From: Desmodus rotundus | Taxonomy: Eukaryota; Chordata; Mammalia; Chiroptera; Phyllostomidae | DNA: 64,000 bases | Assembly: GCF_022682495.2 (NCBI RefSeq) | Contig: NC_071396.1 | Coordinates: 58,731,159 to 58,795,158 of the forward strand | Direction of reading: 5' to 3' | Shown here: in pieces, positions 22,680-34,096 of the stretch | Layout of the letters: each line of letters opens with the position of its first letter | How positions within the stretch are numbered: the stretch's first letter is position 1 | Program-made: the position numbers and the translations under genes | Notes under the pieces: model-generated | What the model saw: only the letters and a program-made list of their open reading frames with translations | What the model was told of the DNA's origin: nothing | Database searches by the model: none

Positions 22680-24537
22680 TTTTTTGTTTTTTTAAATATA
22701 TTTATTATGCTATTACAGTTGAACCATTTCCCCCCCCAACTCCACTCCATCCTGCCCACCCCCCTCCCTCCCACATTCCCCCCCTATAGTTCATGTCCAC
22801 GGGTCATACTTATAAGTTCTTTGGCTTCTACATTTCCTACACTATTTTTACCCTCCCCCTGTCTATTTTCCACCTATCATCTATGCTACTTATTCTCTGT
22901 ACCTTACCCCCCTCTCCCCCTCTCAATCCCCTATTGATAACCCTCCATGTGATCTCCATTTCTGTGCTTCTGTTCCTGTTCTAGTTGTTTGCTTGGCTTG
23001 CTTTTGTTTTTGTTTTAGATGTGGTGGTTAATAACTGTGAGTTTGCTGTCATTTTTACTGTTCCTATTTTTGATCTTCTTTTTCTTAGGTAACTCCCTTT
23101 AACATTTCATATAATAAGGGCTTGGTGATGATGAGCTTCTTTAACTTGGCCTTATCTGAGAAGCACTTTATCTTCCCTTCCATTCTAAATGATAGCTTTG
23201 CTGGATACAGTAATCTTGGATGTAGGTCCTTGCGTTTAATCTTGGGTAATGTAATTATGATGTGCCTTGGTGTGTTCCTCCTTGGGTCCAGCTTCTTTGG
23301 GACTCTCTGAGCTTCCTGGACTTCCCGGAAGTCTATTTCCTTTGCCAGATTGGGGAAGTTCTCCATTATTTGTTCAAATAAGTTTTCAATTTTTTGTTCT
23401 TCCTCTTCTCCTTCTGGCACCCCTATAATTGGGATGTTGGAACGTTTCAAGGTATCCTGGAGGTTCCTAAGCCTCTCCTCATTTTTCCAAGTTCTTGCTT
23501 CTTCATTCTTTTCTGGTTGGATGTTGCTTTCTTCCTTCTGGTCCATACCATTGATTTGAGTCCCAGTTTCCTTCTCATCACTATTGGTTCCCTGTACATT
23601 TTCCTGTGTTTCTCTTAGCATAGGCTTCATTTTTTCATCTGTTTTTCGAACAGATTCAACCAAGTCTGTGAGCATATTGATAACCAGTGCTTTGAACTGT
23701 GCATCTGATAGGTTGGCTATCTCTTCGTCGCTTAGTTGTATTTTTTCAGGAGCTTTGAAGTGTTCTGTCATTTGGGCCATTTTTTTTTTGTTTGTTTGTC
23801 TTGGCGCGTCTGTTAATTTAAGGGGCAGAGCCTTAGGTTTTCACCGGGGCGGAGTAATGCTGGTTGGTGCACTGTGACGCTGTACGTGGGGGAGGGGCTG
23901 AGTGGGAGCAATGGCACCTGCCTCACTCTCCTCCGGATTTCAATCTTCCACTCCGATACCCACAATCCAACTGGGCCACTCTGGTGCTGGTTCCCAAGTA
24001 AGTGGGCCTGTGCACACTCTAGGACCCTGTGGGTCTCTCCAACAACCTCTCCTGTGAGGCTGGGAGTCTCTCCTGCTGCCGCCCCAATCCCCACGGGCAC
24101 TTTCAATCAGAGGTTTGAGGCTTTATTTCCCCGAGCTGGAGCCCTGGGTTGTGCAGCGGTCTGCTTCGCTGCCCGCCCTTCGTCCGGTTTATCTGTGGGC
24201 GAATGTGGTGCCGCAAGGTGCTACCTGCCACTCTGCCTGCCCCACTCCGCCACTCTGAGTCCGGCCCTCTGGGTTTATCTGTGCAAATGTGGGGCCGCAG
24301 GGTCTGCTAGTGCTCGGACTGCCTGCGCCATTTGTCCCACACTCCGCCAGTCTCAGTCCTGCCACAGCCACGCGAGTCCTCTCCACCCCGGTGCCCGTCT
24401 CCACCCCTCCTACCAGTCTGGATGAATGATTATTTTCTGTTTCCTTGGTGTCAGTCCCCCTTGCTGTTCGATTCTCTGTCAGTTCTGGTTGTGCGAGGAG
24501 GCGCAGTGTGTCTACCTACGCCGCCATCTTGGTTCCC
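22680..24537 (-). mobile_element. Full-length HAL1-like retroelement, copy B
   Basis: A second copy with the same architecture as copy A: 5' terminus GGGGAACCAAGATGGCGGCG at about 24,537, GC-rich 5' region, A-rich tract before the ORF, intact ORF1-type frame (23,780-23,085), a 3' region with GTTATTAACCACCACATCT-like text, and an A-rich tail near 22,680. It has a segment (about 22,945-22,985) missing from copy A, while copy A has an extra stretch in its 5' region (about 8,650-8,700). No direct repeat flanks it. Its 5' end is joined to a truncated L1, unlike copy A. Confidence 0.85.
23085..23780 (-). CDS. HAL1 ORF1p-like protein lacking most of the C-terminal domain (copy B)
   Basis: A 231-residue intact frame nearly identical to that of copy A, starting MAQMTEHFKAPEKIQLSDEE. 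It has the same N-terminal and RRM-like segments (NIPIIGVPEGEEEEQKIENL) and the same HIIITLPKIK to DLHPRLLYPAKLSFRMEGKI junction. One residue of the QIMQENF segment is missing (QIMENF). Two intact copies with an identical deletion junction show that the family spread with this shortened protein. Whether the protein still trimerises and binds RNA cannot be told from sequence. Confidence 0.85.
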   Translation of the reverse strand: MAQMTEHFKAPEKIQLSDEEIANLSDAQFKALVINMLTDLVESVRKTDEKMKPMLRETQENVQGTNSDEKETGTQINGMDQKEESNIQPEKNEEARTWKNEERLRNLQDTLKRSNIPIIGVPEGEEEEQKIENLFEQIMENFPNLAKEIDFREVQEAQRVPKKLDPRRNTPRHIIITLPKIKRKDLHPRLLYPAKLSFRMEGKIKCFSDKAKLKKLIITKPLLYEMLKGVT

Positions 24538-24540
24538 CTA

Positions 24541-25326
24541 GCACATTTATTGTTTAATAGCATGCTATTCAATCTCCATATTTTTGAGTGTTTTCAGATT
24601 TTTTCTCTTTGATTTGTTTCTAGCTTCAGTCCGTTGTTGTCAGAGAAAATGCTTGATATGATTTCAATTTTCTTGAACTTGTTGAGGCTTGTGTTGTGTC
24701 CTATCATGTGGTCTATCTTTGAAAATGTTCCATGTACACTTGAAAAGAATGTGTATTTTGCTTCTTTGGGATGAAAGGCTCTATATATATCAGTTAAGCC
24801 CATTTCATCTAGCGCGTTGTTCAATGCCACAATATCTTTGTTGATATTTTGTCTGGAATATCTACCTATTTTTGACAGTGGGTTGTTAAAATCTCCTAGT
24901 ATAATTGTGTTGCTGTCAATATGTTTCTTGAAGTCCTCCAAGATTTTCTTTATGTATTTTGGTGCTCCTATGTTGGGTGCATAGATATTTCCTATGTTTA
25001 TGCCTTTTTGATGAATTCTTCCCTTTAGAATTATGAAGTGACCTTCTGGGTCTCTCTTTATGGCCATTTTTTTTTTTGAAGTCTATTTTGTCTGATATGA
25101 GTATTGCTCCCCAGGCTTATTTTTCCTGTTTGTTTGCTTGGAAAATTTGTTTCCCGCCCTTCACTTTCAGTCTGTGTAGGTCTTTTGTCCTGGAGTGCGT
25201 CTCTTGTAGGCAGTATATGTGTGGATCATGCTTTCTTATCCATTCAGCTATTCTATGTCTTTTGATTGAAGCATTTAAGCCATTTACATTTAAGGTTATT
25301 ACGGATAGGTACTTATTCATTGCCAT
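24541..25326 (-). pseudogene. L1 ORF2 fragment, endonuclease domain only
   Basis: MAMNKYLSVITLNVNGLNAS at 25,326 is the start of L1 ORF2, with LQETH of the endonuclease active site. One disruption near 25,117-25,067 separates it from the rest of the domain (25,067-24,594: GNIYAPN, LGDFNNPLS, SKIDHMIGH). It ends at the HAL1 junction before any reverse transcriptase sequence. Confidence 0.85.
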
Positions 25327-25371
25327 TTTTTCATACCTGTGTTCTCTCTCTTTCTCTTTTCCTTCCTTTCC

Positions 25372-26294
25372 TTAAAGCAGTCCCTTTAGCATCTCTTGCA
25401 GAGCTGGTTTGGTGCAGGTGTATTCTTTTAGACTTCTTTCATCTGGGAAGCTCTTTATTTGGCCTTCTATCTTGATTGAGAGCCTTGCCTGGCAAAGTAG
25501 CCTTGGGTGCAGCCCTCTGGTTCTCATTACTTGGAATATTTTTTGCTGTTGTCTTCTGTCTTGGATTGTTTCCATTGAGAAGTCAGTTGCTGACCTTATT
25601 GGGGCTCCCTTGTATATTACTTCCTGTTTCTCCCTTGCCGCCTTTAAGATCCTCTCTTTGTCTTGGAATTTTGCCATTTTAATTATTATGTGCCTTGCAG
25701 TGGGCCTGTTTGGGTTCCTCTTCCTTAGGACTCTCTATGTTTCCTGGATTTGTGTGACTTTTTCTCTCATCAGATTAGGGAAATTTTTCATCGTTACTTT
25801 TTCAAACAGGTTTTCTATCCCTTGCTCTTCTTCTTCTCCTTCTGGTGTCCCTATTATACGGATAATATTACGTTTCATGGTGTCCTACATTTCCCTTAAT
25901 CCCTTTTCATTCTTTCTGAGCCTATTTTCCTTTTCTTACTCATTCTGGGTGTTTTTTTCTACCTTGTCCTGTAGTTCTCTGATCCGATCCTCTGCTTCCT
26001 CAAGTCTGCTTTTGATTCCTTGTACTGTGGTTTTCAGTTCGGAAATTGTATTCTTCATTTCCTCTTGGCCCTTGTTGATAGTTTCTATTTCCTTTTTCAT
26101 GTTGATATAGTTTGCAATGAGTTCATTGTACCTTCCTGTAGTTTCTGGCAATTCTCTGTGTGCTCAGTGAGCTTCTTGATAACCATTGCTTTGAACTCAG
26201 TATCTGATAGTTGACTTGCCTCTATTTCATTTAGCATTTTTTCAGGGGCTTCCTCCTTTCCTTTCACTTGGGGATTGTTTCTTTGTCTTCCCAT
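25372..26294 (-). pseudogene. L1 ORF1 pseudogene
   Basis: Starts MGRQRNNPQVKGKEEAPEKM at 26,294. After about 65 codons a frame change leads to the coiled-coil segment (26,151-25,936, NTISELKTTVQGIKSRLEEA), then to the RRM region in broken frames, then to the C-terminal domain (25,677-25,372, DKERILKAAREKQEVIYKGA). The full C-terminal domain is present, unlike in the HAL1 proteins. Confidence 0.85.
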
Positions 26295-26936
26295 TGTTTG
26301 TGAGACTCTTCTTGTTAGCCTAGTGTTCTTAAATTGATCTGTTTTGACGCCTTGGATTCATGTTGTAAACATCAGTGGTAGAATGCCAGTGAGATTCAGT
26401 GGTATAGTCTCCTTAATCTCCTGAGCTCGCTGGTCTTGGGCTGTGGTTTATGTTTGCTCTGTGTATTTCCTTGGTTTTGATTGTTATTGGGTGTTTCTTT
26501 GATGGGTCCTTCCCTCGAGCTGGTTAATTGAGGGTCACTCCTTCCACCACGTCTTGTATTCTGTTGTGCCGATGTGGACAGTTTGTGTTGAAGCTGATTC
26601 TTCTGTGTGTACAAGGTTTTGAGGCTTCTCTCTCACTCTTGTTCAGTTGTTTGTTCTGAGTAATTTCTCCACTATTTAGTTGTATTTACAGATCAGTCCT
26701 GGATTGAGGTTAGTGTGGCTTCCACTCCCTTCTTTACCTTCTTCCGTTGTTATCTGGTGGTTCTTTTGTTGGTAGGTTCCCTTTCCAGGAGGTGTACTGG
26801 TGTTCACCGCTCCCACCCTGCAAGTTCTCAAGTAGCAAAGTGAAATTTGTCTCACCGTCTCGGTTATTAGTATGACCCCTGTTTGGGTCTAACTCCGGTC
26901 TTTTCAGAGTTCCACGTGTCATTGTCTCACCTGTCA

Positions 26937-27175
26937 GAAAAGGAGGGGGGAGAAAAGAAAAAGGAAGGAAGGAAAAAGGAATAGAAAAGGAAAGGAGGGA
27001 AGGAAGGAAGGATAATAAAAGATCAGAGGAAAGAAAAGAAGAAGGAATTTTAACAAAAATTGGAATAAAAAATAAATAAAAGACAGCAGGAAGAAGGAAT
27101 AAAAAAGGAAAGGAAAGAAGGAAGAAGGAATAAAAAAAATAAAGAAGGACAGAAAAGAAGAAAGAATTTTTTTTT
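26937..27175 (-). repeat. Polypurine tract in L1 5'UTR
   Basis: GGAA/AAGAAGG-rich on the plus strand, so polypyrimidine in the L1 sense. The L1 at 10.1-17.7 kb has a matching sense polypyrimidine block near 11,150-11,290, so this is a shared feature of these L1 5'UTRs rather than a random microsatellite. Confidence 0.7.
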
Positions 27176-27366
27176 TAAGTCTCCTGCTGGCTTTAAACTG
27201 GTCAGGTCAATTCTGCTGGTCTTCCTGTCTATGAAATGGGAGGGGGTGGGTGGAGGGATTGGTTTCACTTTTCTCCCTTCCTGAGCCACACTCTTCTCTA
27301 TTGTCCAGCCTCCAGTCGCGTTCCTCAGGGTCCTTCTGCTCCCCCCTAGGCCTTTGGCCCACCAAT

Positions 27367-27973
27367 TGTGCTGTCCTTGAGTGTTGGGAACTGTTCCACG
27401 TGTGGGAAATGTGGCTCAGCCCCCACTTGGAAAAGCCAGTGGGAACCGCGGTTGGCGGGCAGGACCCACTTCCATGAATAGGTTCTCCCATGGGAAATCA
27501 GGCCTGCATTGTACCTATACTGCTATGAGACTTGCTCTTGCTAAAACTCCCTCACCCTGAATTGAGGCAGCAAATGTTTACTGAGTATCTTCATCTTCCT
27601 AAAATCTGTGCTAAACCACCCAAGTATGGAGTGTGAGCAGTTCCCCCCTGGAGCTGTAACATCCTGCTCTTTGAAGTAATTAGCAGTATTCTGTCCTTTG
27701 TTGTCCTTAAAAGGTAATCACCTGTGGTGAACCTGTGCATACTAAACGAAGACCATCCTCAATGTAATGTGCCCAGAAAAGCAATAAAAGCCTATCCAGG
27801 AGGGGGTCGGCTCTCTCTCTTGGGCTCTTTCTAGCCCTCTCGTGCTCTCTCACTTAAGAGAGTGGCCATGCCATCCCTTTTTCTCCAGAGGATTTCTGTA
27901 TTCCGTGTGTATTGGTATATTGCAGCCACAACACCGGATCCTGCGGGCTGGGATCCGAGTCACTTGAGGTGCA
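27367..27973 (+). mobile_element. Putative solo LTR inserted in the L1 5'UTR, 5-bp TSD CCAAT
   Basis: A 607-bp segment starting TGTGCTGTCC and ending GAGGTGCA, flanked by CCAAT at 27,362-27,366 and 27,974-27,978. AATAAAAGCC at about 27,783 followed by CT-rich and GT-rich sequence matches LTR promoter/polyadenylation layout. It interrupts the L1 5'UTR in the opposite orientation. No internal retroviral sequence accompanies it, so it would be a recombined solo LTR. A 5-bp repeat alone could be chance. Confidence 0.55.
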
Positions 27974-28825
27974 CCAATTAGGGGCAACTCACACTCCACC
28001 TTCTTGCTGTTTGCTGTCCTAGATGCTAGGCGCTCTTGGTGCTCCTTCAGGGTAGTTCAGCCCCCTACTGAGTCAAGTATTTGCAGGGACTGCAGTCTCC
28101 CCTACCCCTGCAGCTCCCCTCTGCTGAGCATTCTGCCTTCCTCCTAGAGAGCCAGTAGGCCCTTCAGGGCTCTGTGCGCAGGGGCTAGGTCAGAGGTGTT
28201 TAGTCCCTGGTGCTTCAGGCATGGTCGCCCACAGGCAGCCAGGCCATTGATCGGGGTGCGCACCCACCCAGGGCTTCAGGTGTGGGTGCCCAGGCTGCTG
28301 ATCGGGGTGCACACCAACCTGGGCTTCAGGTGTGTGCTGGGGCTGCTTATCCAGTGATCACAATCCAGGGGCTGAGGGAGTAGGGGTGCAAGATGCCACG
28401 GCTGCCATTGAGAAGTCTCTAAACAGTCACTGAGTGCCTCTGTTTTGTTTTTTTTCTTTTCGAGAAATTCCTCCCATTCAACACCCCTCCCACCCCCCAC
28501 TCCCCACCCTCTATCCAAACAAGCACCTGGCCTCTCACACAGCCCAGCCTGGCTCTCTCCCAAGAATCCTGCAGCAGACCCTGCAGCCCCAGCCGGGAGC
28601 TTCAGCCACCCTGGTCCCCGTGCTGGTCCCAGGGACTTTATTGTCCTTAAGCACTCTTCTTACCATCTGATTCTTCAATGGCCTCTACAATTTTTGGTTT
28701 GCAATCTTCATATATGCTGGAATACCGTTGGCTGTTCGCTCTGTTCCTCAGATCAGGTAGGCGTTTCACTGGCACCAAGAGGAAGTGGACTCTGCTCTCA
28801 CCTATCTCGCCGCCATCTTCCATCC

Positions 28826-29384
28826 CATTATATTTGAAATTCTTATGTACAGCATATGATACTACATCTTTGGCATCTTGTTTTTTCACTCAAAATTATC
28901 TTTCAGATTAATTCATTAATAAGCTTTTATATTATGAATAAAATTTTTAATTGTTCAATCCTAAAATAAATACCAAAGAAAAGACTTCACTTGATCTTGT
29001 ATACCTTATTAACCATCCCATTTCATTGTTGCCCTTCAGAATCAAACTTTTCAAGAGTTTTTACATATACAATTTCTACATCCTTACCTCCCCTCTATTT
29101 AACTACTCACACTGCATTGAAATTGCTTGTGAAAGTCACCACAACTTCCATAGTACCACAAACACCATATTTCAACTTAAGATGCACATTTAAAACAATT
29201 TTCCAACATCTCTAAACTGGCAGTATTGCCAATGAAAGAGGAGTTCTTGTAGTGTCACAAGGAAAGCATTCCAGGGACTCACACATGGGAGATTGTGGCA
29301 TGGTAGGATGTATTTGTGGTACTGTTACTGGACAGGGACTGGCCCAGAGCAAGCCTGCCTCAGGCCAGCCTATAGTGTGTGGGT
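28826..29384. other. Intergenic, nothing recognised
   Basis: AT-rich sequence just beyond the L1 5' terminus. No gene or repeat family could be assigned. Confidence 0.4.
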
Positions 29385-29700
29385 TCTTGACTTCGTGTAG
29401 GAAAGATTTCATAATACAAGTCCAGGTAATTTTGAGAGTACATTTATTAAAGCTGGGAATAGTGACACAAAGGAAGGACTTATGTTAGAGGAAGCAACAG
29501 AAGAGAGCCTAGGCAGTGCTCTGCTTTGGCTCCCTAGAAATGTTATAGGCAATGAGTGAGCCAAGGTGGGGCTGCTATTACCTCACTGAAAAGTGAAGGT
29601 CACAGTGATAGAAGTGAGCCAAGGTGATCTGCTTTTACCTCACTTGGAAGTTAGAGAAAAAGAGTTCTCTGGAGGTAGGATCAAGGAGTAAGCCCAGTAT
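29385..29700 (-). mobile_element. LTR fragment, same family as 33.1 kb
   Basis: The minus-strand text AATAAATGTACTCTCAAAAT, TTACCTGGACTTGTATTATG and GAAATCTTTCCTACACGAAG closely matches the plus strand at about 33,160-33,225. The AATAAA signal followed by this block suggests an LTR R-U5 end. The upstream limit is not clear. Confidence 0.4.
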
Positions 29701-29959
29701 GAGCTGCTGCTGCCCACTGCTCCCCTGGTTGCAAGTCTCGTGGGAAACTTTAGAGTTTAGGAGGAAGTAAAAAGTTTACATCCAGGAAAGAGCATGGGCA
29801 TGCTTTAGATTGAGCCCGCACAGAGTCATCAGCTTAAGGGTTTTTATCTCTCTTCTGTGGGTGAGAATCTTAGGGGAGAATTTCAACAGAATAGTCATCA
29901 GCTTTCCAAGTGCATTTTTAATATACTGATGTATCAAAATGAGCATATAGGGGAGTTTG

Positions 29960-31459
29960 GGATTATTCTTTGGTCTACTTTACTGTTTTTACTTTTATCT
30001 TGTGTCTGTCTGGCACTAATGAGATTTTTGTTATTTGTTCCCCTGATTTCATATGTCCTTGGGGTTAGCTGGCACAAATGGCATTAACTGGGTCTATGTT
30101 CTCTATTTCCCAGACCTGGGTAATTTAAGCTATGATGTGCTATATGGTTAGGGAAGAGAGGTATAAACCATTTGCTCTTAAGTGTCCTTGATTAGGGAAA
30201 ATAAGGTCTTGTGATTCACTCACTGGCTATACGTTGTTCAAATTGCTTGGTTCTGTTTAATTTTCTCATCTCAGTTTCCCTATTCCACTTGCCTATGAAT
30301 TTTCCTGGCTTTTTACTATTCTGCCATAGTGTCAGATGCAAAATCAAAAGAGTGTCCTTCCTGGGTTCCCAATGTCCCATCTCTGTCCTACCATGGAAAA
30401 AAATCCAATCTTGTCTTCATCAAGGCCAAAACAAAGGCTAGTGTCAGAATTTCCATGTCATATTAAAGCTTAGTCCTTTTGTGCCCATGCAGTCTGTCAT
30501 GGGTCCCAGGTGGCTGCTAGATGCACATGGTTTCTATGAACGCATGAATGAACAGATGAGCATATGTTACTGGGCAAGAGAGAGAGAGGGTAAGGGTTAT
30601 GGTGGGATTATATTATCTCTGGTTTGGGATGGACCAGGCACTTTTTCAAATTAACCAATGAACTTCCCAAGCTTTCATAGACTTCTGATGGGTCTACCCC
30701 CTAACCACTCATATTCCCTTCCCAAGTTAGACTTACAGGCCTCTGTGGTCACCACCTTGGCTCCTATTATGCGTGAGCTTACCTTTCCCCATAGTCTGAC
30801 TGAGTGAACACTGGAGATTGAAAAGCCAGTCCTTTATCCCTATAGGAGGGAGGGAGGGGTGTTAATGCCCCTTTGTGGGGAAAAAGTTGTGATTCCCCTG
30901 GAGATAGTGTGAAGCTGTACCTACCTGGTTAAACAGGCTTATGCTTCCTAGTTGATTGTGCTCATTAATGTCTGATTCCTTTTGCTTCCCTCCTTTATTA
31001 ATATCTACCTATGCTAACAGGATATTTTATGGTTAATGACATCTAATCATTCCAAATGCTAGTACTTTTTGCCTTAGTTGTACATAAAATAATGTTATTC
31101 CTATAATAAATGGCATCTTATTTTCAGTGAAACATAGAACAGTGGACAGATTTCTCATTATACCCAATCTTTCAACTACGTTGACCTAAACTAACTTCAG
31201 CCTCCTTGAATTTTTTTCTTCTGGCTCCCATAAACACCCTCTCCCCTAATTTTCTTCCCACTTTTTGCCCATTCCTAAGTGTCCTTTGCTGGTTCAAATG
31301 GTGGGCACTCAAGTTTCCTTCAGCAATGATTTATCTCTGTGACAGCTGCCACTTGATTACAGCTCATGCCCAAACCTCTCCTCAGCAGTCCAAACTCAAT
31401 TCTGCCTTAAAAGTTCACATTTCCACTTGAATATCTACAAGGCATTTCTAGCCTTTCTA
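29960..31459. other. Intergenic, no gene recognised
   Basis: AT-rich sequence with no supported gene. It may contain more decayed LTR or retroviral DNA, but nothing specific can be named. Confidence 0.35.
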
Positions 31460-31800
31460 GCGAGTGAATATGTGTAAAATGAAACTCCTGGTCCTCCCCA
31501 CTAAACCTCAATCTATTTCTCAAGTTAGAAATCTGGTCATTGTCTATGGTTTCTTTTTTTCTCCCACGTCTTATTTATTACTAAATCTTGTCTAATCTAC
31601 CTGCAGAATATATCTAAAATATGTCCACTTTCCCTATCCCCTGAGTCTAGGCCACCACCACCTCTAGGCCATTCCACAGACTTCCGCTCAACTCTTCCTC
31701 TTTTCTCTCTTCAGTACAACTTACAGTGGCCAGATGTGACCATCCTATAAAATATATTGGACCATGTTCCTCTCCTGCTCACGATCTTAAGGGCTGTCTA
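31460..31800 (+). mobile_element. Possible L2 LINE fragment
   Basis: The text resembles the 3' part of L2 (AAATCTGGTCATTGTC, CTAAATCTTGTCTAATCTACC, ATGTTCCTCTCCTGCTCA). It is heavily diverged, so the family call is tentative. Confidence 0.4.
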
Positions 31801-32559
31801 TTACAGTCGGGCCTTATTAGGCCTTTGTGATATGATAGAATCAGAAATATATATTTTGGTATTTGTCTCAGCTACAGGTCAGAACTCCTAACATCCTTGT
31901 AATTTCCTAAGTGATAAGAACCATAGAAAGTCTTTTGATGTAATACTTGGTTTTTTCCACCATTCCTGAACTCTGAAAACAGCTCTGGAGTAGTAAAGGT
32001 GATGTCTTTTGTTATTTAAAACAAGCCTCTTTCAACCACACCTGAGTTTATTTTAAGGAAGTGACTTTAGGAAAGCCTGTAATGATGGGAGCTGAATTCT
32101 AGAGGAACAAACCCTGTGATTTGAGGGTTGGAACTTTTAGCCCCAGCCCTTGAACTCTGGGGAGAAGGGCTGGAGTCTGAGCTCCTCACCAATGGTGAAT
32201 GACTTAATCATCATATATACCTAATGAAACCTCTATAAAAAAGCCCTAACTGAAAGGCTTTGGAGAGCTTCTGGGTTAGAACACATCCATGTCTGAAGAA
32301 AGTAGTGCAACTGAAACTCTCTAGGTGAGGCAGGATTAGTAAGAAGTTAGGAAAATTCCTTGGCAAGTACAATGAGGAAATTGAGACAGTTGATTTAAAA
32401 CTGGCGTAATCCAGCACTCTGACACACCTGCCTCCTCCCTTGCATGACCACTCCCTCAAGCATTAAACTCGCAGGGCAATGAGATTCTGATCTGCATCAA
32501 AAATTTTTAGGAACAAAGCCTTGGGTCTGTTGACCACAGAGACAGTTTTGGTTAAACTA

Positions 32560-33240
32560 GTGATAAAATCTAGGCCTCAGTTGTTTTTCAGTACCAGGCC
32601 CAGAAAAGCAGCAAAACCAGATGAAGTGATGCCACAGCTGGCATCAAGACCACAGGTAATGACTAGTGACCTCCTATCCTAGCACCAATCAGTCATTAGG
32701 GGCCATGACCCTGACCCTATATACTCATTTTGATAGATGAACATATTAAATGGCATACCTAGAAAGCTGATGAATACTCTATTGAGGTTCTCCCGAGACC
32801 TCCCCTAAAATTACCCCCCTTAGAAAACAGATAAAAACCATTAAGACAAAGGACTCAGTGCATGTGCTTGCTCTCTCTCTCTCCCCCTCCAGCATGCCCA
32901 CGACTTCCCCCTCTTCTTTCCTGAGGTGCTTCTCCAAAGGGCCTTCTTTTCCTTCAATAACTTGTTTCCTGAGCCCATACAGCTCTGCTGGCTCACTTGT
33001 TCTGTCTCTGTGACTTTCTAAAGGGCCAAGGCAGCCATACCTAGGCTTGACTCTTTCTCACATTTCCAAAGGGCCAAGACAGCTCCACCTTGGCTCACTT
33101 CTGTTGCTGATTTTGCCTCTTCTATCTTTAGCCCTTCATTTCATTGTCCCCAGCTTTAGTCAACATACTCTCAAAATCACCTGGACTCGTATTGTGAAAT
33201 CTTTCCTGTATGAAGTCAAGAACCAAGAACCCAAAATGTC
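32560..33240 (+). mobile_element. LTR-like repeat
   Basis: Contains promoter-like and CT-rich sequence (32,870-32,900), a partly duplicated block (TTTCCAAAGGGCCAAGACAG and TTTCTAAAGGGCCAAGGCAG) and the terminal block shared in inverted orientation with 29.4 kb. The retroposed segment at 4,827-5,021 looks like an RNA from this kind of element. The left end is uncertain. Confidence 0.45.
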
Positions 33241-33659
33241 ACTAACATAGGGGCAGAAGCTCCTATGCAGGACATCACCCTATGTATCTCTTCATCTGGC
33301 TATTCATCTGTATTCTTTAATATGTCCCTTGAAGTAAATCAATAATAGTTAAGTAAACTGTTTCGCTGGGTTCTGTGAATCTTTATAGCAAATTATCAAA
33401 CTGGAGGAGCTCACGGAAACCTCTGATTTGTAGCCAAATCTGATAGATGTGGGTGACCTGGGTACTTACTACTGTAACTTGTGTCTGAAATGGGGGCAGT
33501 CCTTGAGGATTGAGCCCTTAACCTGTGGGGTCTGTGCTGACTCCTGGTAGTGTCAAAACTGACTCAAACTGTAGGACACCTGGTCTGTGACTATAGAATT
33601 GTTTGCCTGTAATGGAAAACCCACACATCTGTTTGAAGTGCTCTGCACGTAGAAGAAAA

Positions 33660-33930
33660 AGCTTTCCTCTCAGCCTGCAAACCTAGCATGGTCTGGTTCC
33701 ACCCAACTCTGCCATCACCTTTTACTCCTTGTCTGCTTCAGCCACATTCATCCTTGCATTGGCTGGCTTCTTCCCTGTCTTCTTCGCAAAGATTCCACCC
33801 CTACAAGGGTAACTTCCTCAGTCATTTCTGCCCCATTCATTCCCATAGTCTTCCTTCCCTTCATTGACTGTAGTCTACCCCAGCCCCCACCCAGGCAGAG
33901 ACCATGTCTGATTTTTCCCCATCAGGACCT
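33660..33930 (+). mobile_element. Possible L2 LINE fragment
   Basis: CT-rich diverged text ending in CCCAGGCAGAGACCATGTCT resembles an L2 3' end. No other content is recognised between 33,241 and 34,096. Confidence 0.4.
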
Positions 33931-34096
33931 GGGGCTTAGACTCTCAAGATGGATTTGTGGAACTGAATGAATGATTGAGACATATTCATCAAATATCTCC
34001 ACAGCTTTCATAGGAAGGGCTCATCTTGGAAGGTTCTAGAAGGGAAAACTTGGACAAGAGATCTTTCAAGCAGGTATTTCTGCTAAATTGCAGGTA

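Larger units (their letters stand above)
24538..28825 (-). mobile_element. LINE-1 with complete 5' end but missing 3' half
   Basis: Read on the minus strand from about 28,825: 5' terminus GGAAGATGGCGGCGAGATAG, a long 5'UTR (to about 26,295) interrupted by an LTR at 27,973-27,367, a broken ORF1 (26,294-25,372), and ORF2 from 25,326 through the endonuclease to 24,541. It then stops abruptly at the 5' end of HAL1 copy B. The rest of ORF2 and the 3' end are absent nearby. L1s normally lose their 5' end, so a 3' loss needs a special explanation. Confidence 0.85.
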
